The notes beneath the pieces are model-generated. The model searched no databases and had not been told where the DNA came from. It worked only from the letters and a program-made list of their open reading frames with translations. This document shows, piece by piece, positions 11,905-22,567 of a DNA stretch of 64,000 bases (positions within the stretch are counted from its first letter, which is position 1; the number at the start of each line of letters is the position of its first letter). The DNA comes from Brugia malayi (lineage: Eukaryota > Nematoda > Chromadorea > Rhabditida > Onchocercidae): assembly GCF_000002995.4 (NCBI RefSeq), contig NW_025062475.1, positions 12,990,687 through 13,054,686 on the forward strand, written 5' to 3'. Made by a program: the position numbers and the translations under genes.

Positions 11905-14117
11905 ATGAACAGCACTTATTATTCTAACAGCAGTAATTTTATCAATAGTTCAAATGTGCCTTTGTGTGAAGGCTTAGGCATTTTCTGCCGTAAGTTTATA
12001 GATTACAATTAAACTTTATCAGCCATTTGAGCAATTCTTAAATACAAATATTCAAAAGTTTTGTCTAAAATTTTCTCATGGAATTTCGAGAAATTCATGT
12101 TACCTTCCGAGAAGAATGAAATAATTTAGGAAAAACTATTAGACAAATTTTCACGAAAGCATTGTTTATTGTTTTTTTTTTTTTTCATATATATGTATAC
12201 TATTTTTATTAAATAAATGCAATATTATGCTAAGCTACACATTTTGATGTCATAAATTAATATAAAGAGAGAAGAAATTGTTAATAAATAGATTGCCGTA
12301 AACAAAATCACGACACGTTTGTTTAGCATATTTATACAACAGACGCCACGTGATAGCATATTTTACAACAGTTGGTAATATTATTATTATTCCTTTCATA
12401 TTGTATTTAATATTTACGAAAGTGACGGATGGATTTTTCAAATATTTCACACTGAATTTAATGTTTGTTTGCGTAACATCGGCTATTGCTGCTCTCATAA
12501 CTGATGCAATTAATATTACAAAACTATTTATTTCTATTACAGAAAGCAAATTACATTTGTAAGTTTCGCTTTCAATTCATTTCGATTCATTTTCAATCCA
12601 TTTCGATTCATTTTCAATTCATTTAGATTGTCACAAGTGTCTCTTTAGTTTCAGTTTGTAATCCTAAATCTTGCAATTTGATGATTTAATAAAATAGTCA
12701 TTGCTTTTTTAGATCAGATATTCAAAAATGGTCTCGATTTTATGTTAGGTTGGGAAGCATTTGGTTTCATGTTTTAACGCTGTATGCAGTCATAATTTGC
12801 TACTTACCCTACGTGAAACCCTTTTTTTATTCAAAGAAATTTTCCAATAGGTAAGTATTTTTCATTATTCTTCAATTCTTTTACTTTTACTCCTTTGGAA
12901 ATTCATTCTTTCACTTCTTTTGATGGAAAGCTTTTGTTTTACTTTTTTTGTTGGAAAATTACTCTTTTATTTCTTTTAATGGGAAATTTCACAATCTCAA
13001 AATGTTAAAATAAAACTTTGATTTGAAGAGTAATATGGAAGCTATTTCATTTTCTGTTCTTTTTTCCGCACAAATTTTTATTTGGTTTTTCCTACTGAAA
13101 TGTATTTTCTGGATTTGAACGGAAGTTATTGACCGTTTATTCTTCTTCCTCTATTTTCAGGAGTCAAAAACCATACTACGTTGCATTACATATTTCAGCC
13201 CTTATTTGGAGTACTTCTGTAACTTACCTATTTACAGAATTCAAATATCGTATACCTTATTTTCTAACACATATCACATTGTTTATTTCATTATTCTTTG
13301 CTGCTCTAATAGTAAGATTTTATGAATTCTGAAATCCATAGAATGAGTTATATAGTATTTCCGGCACCAATTATGATTAATTAGTGTAGGATGCAATTTT
13401 CCAGGTAATTGCAGATAATTTCATTTCAATTATCACATACTTCTCCAAACTCAATGATAACTTTAAATGAAATTATCAATGATCTCTGCAACAATAATCA
13501 TTTCGTTATTTCAGGGATCGCTTAAAATAAATAAGTATAAACCACTCGGTGTTGACTCTATTCGAGTTGCAAAAGCGCAGCAGAAGCGTTTATATTCATT
13601 CATTTTATATAGTTATTCGATTGAATTCATCACTTTGCCTATGTTTGGTAAATTTTTATTATTTTTCTACAATAATATCATTTCCAATTGTTTACTAATA
13701 GTGAAAACTTATGATAACATTTGATGCATTTACAGACACTCTTTCATCTCTCTTTAAATTACTCAATCGAAAATCAAAACATATAATCAGCTAATGTACT
13801 TTGAAGCTTTTTAGCATCTTTTATTTTATCAATTTTTTTACTCAAAAGTGACATTAATATATGTGTATTTTAGTTAACGCATGCGCACATGCTTTCTGTA
13901 TATTTGCCGGTTGCGAAAGCAATTTTCTTGCTAGTTATTTCAAAATGATACTTAATTTAATTATTTATTACTTTTATGAGGTAATTAATTAAGGAATCAT
14001 TGCTTTCCATATCATTGATTATCTTTTATCATTCCCAGTAATTCCTCTTTCTTTCAGTGTCACATAATTTTAGATGCGATCGATCGCTATTATCACCATT
14101 ACGATTCTTGCTCTTGA
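11905..14117 (+). CDS. Nematode serpentine (7TM) receptor, chemoreceptor-like
   Basis: Seven exons with consistent phase: 11905-11989, 12327-12558, 12713-12850, 13161-13311, 13515-13647, 13874-13980, 14058-14117. They give 301 residues and a TGA stop. The N terminus (MNSTYYSNSSNFINSSN) carries several N-glycosylation sequons, as expected outside the cell. Hydrophobic segments follow: IIIIPFILYLIF; the stretch LMFVCVTSAIAAL; VLTLYAVIICYLPYV; the segment around ALIWSTSVTYLF; ITLFISLFFAALI; a segment after the basic loop RVAKAQQKRLYSF; and a last one near FKMILNLIIYYF. Size, intron density and topology resemble the large nematode chemoreceptor superfamilies, but I cannot assign a named class (srx, srw, srsx and others). 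The start is the first ATG after an acceptor-like TTTTCAG. Ligand unknown. It is the intact member of a tandem pair. Confidence 0.75.
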
Positions 14118-15751
14118 GCCATATCGCCGTGCAACTTTTTCATTGTTTAGTAAAAGAAAATAGATTTCGAAAGTGGAATCAATTCAAACGGTAAAAATAT
14201 ACTTTGTAAAAATACTGAATGAGCAGAAAATAAGACAGAATTAAATCTTACTGAAATGACAGTAGTATTTTAATCAATTTTTTTTTCCTGATTTTGCATT
14301 TGTAATAATAATTTACATATAGCGAAGGAACATTTGTGTAGGAAGAAATGCTTTGGTCACTAAAAAAGACCAATACGAAATAAGTAAGTGCTGTCACAAA
14401 AAATGACAACGAAAGGTCACATCTGGCGGTGTTGACAGAGCGGTTTTGTCTTTTCTTCGCAAGACAGATTCCACATAGTTCTCAAAGACACTAGCTGGCC
14501 TATGTATAATAATATATATCCATGTCGTCCGATTTGAGGCTAAGTAGGTGGCTGATGGTGATGGATTTGTTTAAGGCTGAGATTGTTGCGATAGCCAGTA
14601 GCGAATTCAACACAGATCGCAGTCTTAAGGCAGCGATTATTGTTCACCCTGACGATGTGACCTAAGCTCTAAACAGCATAATTGGGTCTTAAGCAAAATG
14701 ACCTACCTGCTGGTGATCCTTGCTTATTATATTGGTCAGGTGATAAGTATAGTGGATATTTAGGATGGGCAGAGAGAGCGCTGATGGTACCGTTCAAGGA
14801 GTCGCAGGTGATGATCTCAGTTTTTGATAAAAAAAATTTTGATCGCAAAAGAAGTGAACAGTAAACACTAATTTTGATGTTTTTCTTCAAGTATCGTAAA
14901 ATGGGATCTGATTTGAATGGAATATTTTGCAGAGAAAGCGATGTTTGATCAATCTTTATTTTATTGAGATAAGATTATCATGATCATGATCGTAGATATT
15001 GAATAATATTAGAAATGAGAACAGTGAATGTCAGATTGCTATCCAGAAAAATTAACTAAGTAATTAAAGATCATAACTCTTTATATATAGTAAACATTAA
15101 CTCATAACAAGATGCAATGATTTGCAATACAAAGTGTTGTTAATCAATAATCAGGTATGGATGATAAGATGATAAGTCGCAAAGGACATCAGCTAAACGA
15201 AGAATTAAAAAAAAAATAAAAAAATAAAAAAAACATACAACAGAAAAGATCCCTAAATAAGAAACTGATAAATGTAAACAATCCAGTTAGGGATAAATTC
15301 CAAAACCATTATTCAAAAATATTCTTTGTTAACAAACAAATGCAAATATGTTTAGTTACAGAAAGATCTATTAATTCTATGAATTTAATACAATTTTATT
15401 TTTAAATATTATAATTCCATTTTTTTTTTTTCAACATTAAATGCTTATTGTTTCATACTTTTTTACGAAGTTTCTGAATGTTCTGTACGTCTTTTGTTAG
15501 TTTGTTGTCAATCGTTTGTCACTTGAAAGAATCCAAAAGAATGATACTTCCTGGATAGGTTATTACTGGATTGATTTAAACTAAGATGAATCTATGATAA
15601 TATAAAGAGAATTAATAATCGACCGGGTGGTTTCGGGTTGCACACAGAATCCCTAACTTAAATTAATGTTCAATCAAAAAAGCGCCCGCAACAGATCATG
15701 TTGAGAAACTTAGAAGGATATTCTAGTAGTTTCACGATTTGTCATAAGGTC
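14118..15751. other. Intergenic, with a patch of higher GC at about 14390-14930
   Basis: After the receptor stop comes AT-rich DNA. From about 14390 to 14930 the sequence is visibly richer in G and C than anything nearby, with only short frames (for example about 47 codons from 14522). It may be the remnant of a mobile element or an unrecognised RNA, but I recognise no domain. The rest to 15751 shows nothing specific. Confidence 0.4.
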
Positions 15752-16212
15752 TGTCGCCACAATGGCGAAGCTATAACCTAATGAACAAAGGCTATTGTTT
15801 GAAATGATTGTAATCCACTTTGTAACCTTAACACCCATAAAATCCCTCCCAATTTTCTTCCTTACAAAGCCACTGATTATAGTTCCTTGTTTGGTATGGC
15901 TCGGTTGCGAGGTATCTAGCTTGCTTGTGTCTTTAAATGATTTGTAATTAAGTTACATTTGTGTGTTATGTATCAATTCATTATTGTAATGTTGTATAAT
16001 ATTTAATGTCAATCTGTGGTTTAGTTTGAGGTTTGAATAATAAAGTATTTCACGAAGACTCCCACAGTACACAGAACGGAACCAGTACAAATTCGAGATT
16101 CTACCAGTATCGAGAACAAAGAAGTCAGCGATCTGAACCATCAAGAAAGGAAGCTACTTTGTTTCACAAGGAAACAGGAAAGAAAGAAAGAAGTTCTAAA
16201 TTTGCTTTTACA
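15752..16212 (+). mobile_element. Solo-LTR-like element, direct orientation
   Basis: About 461 bp beginning TGTCGCCACAATGGCGA and ending GCTTTTACA. It is the reverse complement of the element at 8872-9320 over its whole length. The 5' end has a short palindrome (TCGCCA/TGGCGA around CAA). AATAATAAAG near 16036 could serve as the LTR polyadenylation signal. AAGGTC lies directly before the element and again one base after it (16214-16219), a possible target-site duplication with a one-base slip. Neither flank shows protease, reverse transcriptase or integrase frames, so if this is an LTR it is a solo one. The 84-codon open frame at 16033-16287 runs through it and is probably fortuitous. Confidence 0.65.
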
Positions 16213-18379
16213 AAAGGTCCTTTTCTGCTAACAATGTCAAATGCTTTGATGAGTCAACAAGGGTCACCTAGGGTCACCCTCAAATAGAAGTGCTTCTGCA
16301 TTAGTGAACACTACTCCATTTAGAAATATTCTTTGCAAGAATTTTATCAAATGTAGAGAGTAATAACTTTCATAGAAATTATCGAACTATTATTTCTGAT
16401 AGAGTAAATTTAGGTAATATTTATAATTTCAGTTTACCTGAACAAAGACTGTGTAACCAGCACCATTTTCATTCAAACTACCTTCTTCACGTGGTTACTA
16501 AGCGTAGCAACGTCATTGTTAATGCGTGATAATTCATGGGCAACTAGAACAGAATAATACCTGTCTTCATTCAAAGGTCAATTTGATCACAGACCATTGG
16601 TCACATTTAGCCAACTAGAGTCATTTTTGTCGCGAATTTCGAATATTGCAAATCTCAAACTAAACTAAACTAATAAAACAATTTCAACCAAAAATTAAGC
16701 TAGCATTGCGATATGCAAAATTATGAATCATTTAACCAATTTTTCATTCTCAATGAACCATTTCCTCATGCATTTTAATCGAACTAATTTCTTATTACCA
16801 TTGATAAAAGCTAAAATATCCGGAAGTTTATTACACATCCAAATATCTTCCCATCTTTTATCTAATTTTTATCAAATATTCTTCGACTTAGGCATTTTTG
16901 TTCAGAACCTATCAAATATTGAAAATCATTTTTATTCTAACTTATATTTATTCAATATAATTGTGAGAGATTCTTATAAATCTCTACTGTACGATTTTCT
17001 TCACCTTAACATTTACTTCATGCTCTATTATTTTTATTAATAAAATTTTATTCAAAGTATTTCGATGTTATTGCCAGTAAAGCTAAAAAATTATAGTTGC
17101 TTCTTTTATCGCTTCCTTTTTTCTTCATTTCCTATTTTTATTTTTAAAAATATACTTTAAATGTTATACACCAATACCATATTCAGTAAATAGAATTCGA
17201 GAATTTGTATAATTTATCGAATATAATGCTATAATCTAATCACAGATGCATAATATGAATTTGATATTATTTAATCAAATTGTATACTTACTTCAATGAT
17301 TGAATTATTTTTTTTTACACCAACTCTCTTGGTAACAATTAATCCTTTTTTTTTCATGAAATAATTAACAAAAAAATTTGTCCAAAATTTGTCACACAGA
17401 ATTTCAGTTTACTTTTTTCTCTTCTATTTTACTATTATTGTTACTCTTCAATTCACTGTAACAATGCGAAAGAAAGAAAAAAAGATTGTTTGTAAATTTC
17501 TTTTTTTATGTGAAATTCTCTCATGCAGATGAAATTTTCGAAATTAGTTTATTAATTACAAATATATATATATATCTTTTTTCAGATTTTTTTTTCTTTC
17601 GCTTCAATTAAATTTATTTATGAAATAGGGGAAGAGAAATCTAATAGTCAGCAAAAAAAAAAAAAAAAATACGATTTTAATTATTGAATTTCTTGTTAAT
17701 TGGATTCTAACACATTTTCCATTAATTTCAGTTCTAGTAAAATTAAGCAATTCAAACTTTCTTTTACAGAAAAATATTATTTGAAATCATTTGAAAAGTT
17801 TTCAAACTTGAGAAAATGCTATTTTAACAGCATTTATGCAACTAATTGTATTTGGCATATGCTTTTTATATCGCAATCGGAAGTTAATGACTGATCTACT
17901 GGAAGGATGTGATAAATTAAATTAAAGCTTGCAATTTTCTTTTTTCTTTTTCTCAAAATTTTACAATGAGTCAATAAGAATGAAAAATTCTAATCAATTC
18001 TCAAAAATATTATAATTCGATGGCCATTTTTATTTTCTAGTTAATTAATTAATTGAACATCCTTGTAATTAATTTGTAATAATGATTAATGTCAAAATTA
18101 CAATGATTACTTTTCAAATATTGTAACAATACTGATTATAAATAATATTAATATTATAATATCATGGCATTACCACCTATCATTTGATATCATTTACGAC
18201 TTATTATTTTTTTGTCCTCATTAATTACCTCTATCATTATTCATGTCATTATCATATTTATAACTTATCATATATAATTAGATTTTACTTATTGTTTTCG
18301 CCAGAAATGTATGAATAAAAACGAACGATTTACTATACCTAACCTTACGAAAAGAGATTTATTATACTCTCCTGGGTAT
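16213..18379. other. Gene-free AT-rich stretch
   Basis: No supportable exon. The open frames here (16723-17040, 17700-17894) have the Phe/Asn/Leu/Ile/Lys composition of random AT-rich sequence and no domain-like pattern. Confidence 0.5.
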
Positions 18380-18562
18380 CTGAGTATAACAGAATTATAA
18401 TCTGCGTAAAACAGAATTATAATCTGAGTATAACAGAATTATATTCTGAGTATAACAGAATTATAATCTGAGTATAACAGAATTATATTCTGAGTATAAC
18501 AGAATTATAATCTGAGTATAACAGAATTATATTCTGAGTATAACAGAATTATAATCTGAGTT
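18380..18562 (+). repeat. 22-bp minisatellite with 44-bp alternation
   Basis: About eight copies of GAGTATAACAGAATTATAATCT. In most of the array the last seven bases alternate between ATAATCT and ATATTCT, so the true unit is a 44-bp dimer. Confidence 0.85.
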
Positions 18563-21500
18563 AATTACTAATATATTTTAATGAAAATAAAAAAAAAGGG
18601 AAGCATTCTTGTTGATTTAACAATTTTAGAATGTTTATTCATACAATCCTTTACATATGTTTGGATTAATGTTGAAAACTTTATATGAATTTGTATTAAA
18701 ATTCAAATCTAGAAATCGTTAGTATTACTATCACAATGCAGTAGATAAAATCTAGAATTCCATTGTACTAATGAATTTTTTGATCGTTTCCATAATAACA
18801 TAAACATATTTATTAATAAATGTTAGAACAATAAGATGAACTATTGCTGAAGAAATCACATTTAATTGTTCAAAATTATGCGTATTAAAAAAGTAATAAT
18901 TTGTAGGTAACTATGATATCCCAGAAAAATGGGAAAAGACAGGTAAAGGTAAAAGATTGGCATTCTAAATTAAAGCTTATCAAACTAATGTTAATTAAAC
19001 TTATCATATACATAAATAAGAGTCTTTGAAATAATACTAACAGCTTTTTTCAAAAAGCTTTATGCTCATTAAGCTTATCATCAATTAGATTGTTTGATGT
19101 TATAGTTGCAAAATTTCTGGAAAATTAAACAACAAAAACGAAATTTAATTTTAAAAATATTTGGGAATTAAAAGTATTACGAAAAAATTTAAACAACTAT
19201 TTAAAGTTTCGGCACTAATCAATTCATAATTTTGGAAGTATCAGAACATTAATGATTAATGATAAATGAGTTTTACAGCGATTTGTATTTCTGAACAGTC
19301 ATTCGGCACAATTGTTGTTTGCAATTAACATATTTTGACTAATCCGTAACTGTAAGGGTATTACCGGAACATTTACAGCGTATTGTAAGCAGAACAATTT
19401 CCGGATAAGATTATATTTCGTTCTGATCCGCAATTGCATGATTATTTCCGGAACATTTACAGCGAGTTGTAAGGAAAATGATTTTCGGACAGGAATGCAG
19501 CAGTATTCATCTTATCTATTGAACACTTCAAATTTCAAAAGGTGTTACGATCACTTCCAGAAAGCATTAACTTAGTTTCGATAAAGTTCACGTGACGTTA
19601 ATAAAGTTCACGTGATGAATTGATTAACGACAGATTCGTTAAACGTTTTCGATGCAGATAGAAGTTTATTTTTCTTTATGATCTTTTTAGGTTTCTCATC
19701 GAAAATATTGCAAATATTAAGCATATTTCATGCCAATACTAGAAAATAACTGTAACAGAAACATTGAAATTAGTTGACAATGTATGTGTCAATTTATAAT
19801 AAAAATTTAACTTTTGAATTTTTCTCATTAAAATTTGTAAACATAAATGAATGTTATCTTATAAATAATTCGTACAAGTTACACTTTAATTATGATACAA
19901 AACTATCATTCATACATGATAATATTAAGTATGATAAGAAAAAAAAAAAAAAAAAACCAAAAACAAAATCATAATTCTGAAAATTTTTTGTTTAACATAT
20001 ATGATTGAGATTTTTCAGTAAATATTTCTGTTGAAATTTTAATAATTCATACATGATAATTTAAAAAATTTTCTCTTTTTCAGATGCACTTTTCAGTAAT
20101 TCAAAAACAACATTGCAAGTGGAAAATTGCATACAAATAACTAACTCTAAGCAAAAAATAAAAAAATAAAATTTAATTTCAAGCTATACGTCATTTTGTT
20201 GAAACTTTTTTTAATAAATGACATCAGATAAATACCGCATTGTCCACTTCCTGTAATTTGACAATTCCACCAGAAAATGTCATTACCCCATTTCTAGTAA
20301 TTCAACCGTCAATTTTATTTTATTATAATATTACCGTCATTAGCGCCTCGAATATTGTCTCAAGTTCAATGATATAATAAAGTTTTGAATTTCCATCTGC
20401 ACTTTCACTATTTTCTTTATGAAATATTAGAATAGACTGGAGATAAATGATAATTTTATTACAAATTTTAAAAAATTTACATCACAAAAAAAAATAAGAA
20501 CTGATAAAATTTATAAGGTAATTTTAACATTTTCAACAAAAAATTGGTTTAAAAAAAATGCTATATTATATTTACGAAGCGCAAATCGGAATTTTTTTTT
20601 CACTTTGTTAACTGTTTTTTTTAAATCCAATATTTATTCATTTGTTTAAACAAACAAATCTCTTTTCACCATTTTTAGTTTCCTATTTGTATTCATCACG
20701 TTGCACTGGCGGAAATGGCAGAAATGTCCTTTGTTTTGTAATAAAATTGAATTTCAACTTCTTCTAATATCGCTGAGCAATCACAAAATGTTTTTCTTCA
20801 AGCTTTTATCACATTTTTATCATCATCGAAGATTGATATTTGATTAAATGTAATTCAATGATCAGACGAAGTTAATTGTAATTGAATTTATTATGTTTAC
20901 CATAAAATACTTACGAATGCTTAGTTTGTTTACTTCTTCAAATGTTCTTCACTTCAAAAAACCTGCAGCGATATAAATATAAATAAAAGTTAATCATATA
21001 AAAAAAAAATAAACAACTAGATTTAGATAACAAAACATAAAAAGTGCAAGAAATTATCTTATTATTTAGCTTTGATTTTAAAATTCACACTTTTTTTTTT
21101 TAAATTTTTTTTTGAAAAAAAAAAAAAAAAAAACAAACAAACGTTCTAAAATTCCTAGAGTAGGTTATGATGAGTTGTTAAAAAAAAAATGCTAATTGTG
21201 AAAAGTTCCATTTTATTTTTGCAATAAAATTAATTGGAAATGAATTTGATTATAGAATAATTTCCAAATTTTAATGTTTAATTTGAATGTTATTAATTTA
21301 TTATTATTTTTTTTAAAGAACATTTATATTTGTTTTATTAATTTGAATCAAAATAGCATTTCAAAGTAAAACGGATAGGTAAGAATTGTTATTGATAGCT
21401 AAAATATGGTTCTATAACAAAAATCGTATAATTTATGATTTATACAGCAATTTATGGCTTATTTAAATTATATATTAAAATTTGTTTTTTTTTTTTTAAT

Positions 21501-22081
21501 CCATTTATTATAAACATTTCATGAATATCTTTGTTTTTCAGGGAAATGTTAAAGCTAAAAGAATACTTCAATATTTGAAACTTAAATAAGTAATGATTAA
21601 AATATTAGTCAAATCTTTTTCTCGAATTTAATCAAAACTTTTCTCGAATTTAATCAAAACTTTTTCTCGAATTTAATCAAAACTGACAGGTGTTATCAAG
21701 TGAAAAATCATTGTAAAAAAACTTTAAATAGCATTACCTGTGCTATTTTCTGATGCTAATTACTACTTTATTTATTGATTTATTTACTTACTTATTCTTT
21801 TTGTCATTGTTATTGCTGTTACTATTATTAATTATAAATTACTGAACTTCAAATTCTTTTGAGTATTGTCTGAGATATAGGAAAATCAGCTATTTAATGA
21901 TAAACCTACATTTTACTCGTCTTATAACCAATAATTCTTCCTAAAAAAAAAAAAAAAAAAAAAAAAATTAATCCTTCGAAATTTAATCCATTAATTCCAC
22001 TCAAAAAAAAAAAAAAAAAAAAGGAAAAAAGGCATTAATCCTTCAAAAATTCAACCTTTAATTGTTCAATTTGTAAATTGG

Positions 22082-22114
<33 letters not shown>

Positions 22115-22535
22115 TGATTCGTTGACTATTTGATAAGCAAACAAATTAAAAAAAATGTAACATGAAAAATTAATTAAATTAATTTCCACAGATAAAACTT
22201 AATACTTTAGCAAAGATGGAATAACTTGAAGAAATTATCATCAAAAATATACATTTATATTTTATGGTATTTTCAATTTTTTGATTACAAATTTCTTTAT
22301 GAAATTGAAATGTTTGTTTTTAGCTAATTTATAATAAATAAAATTTGCTAATTTTATAAACTAACAAAAAATATATTCCAAACCATCAAACGAGGACAAT
22401 TTCTTATAATTGCGCACCTCACAAATAGCTCAATGTATTGTATTGTAGTGTATCATAGAATTTTATGATCGTTACAAATTCACCTGATGCTGAATAATTC
22501 TTTCTTATAGAATATATACATAAACAGAGGGACAA

Positions 22536-22567
<32 letters not shown>

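Noticed and set aside
14522..14665. 47-codon frame starting MSSDLRLSRW
   Set aside because: It is short, has no recognisable family and no neighbouring exon in phase. It is kept only as part of the GC-richer patch.
16033..16287. 84-codon frame as a retroelement protein
   Set aside because: It spans the end of the LTR-like element and its flank, is poorly preserved in the other copy, and resembles no gag, protease, reverse transcriptase or integrase motif.
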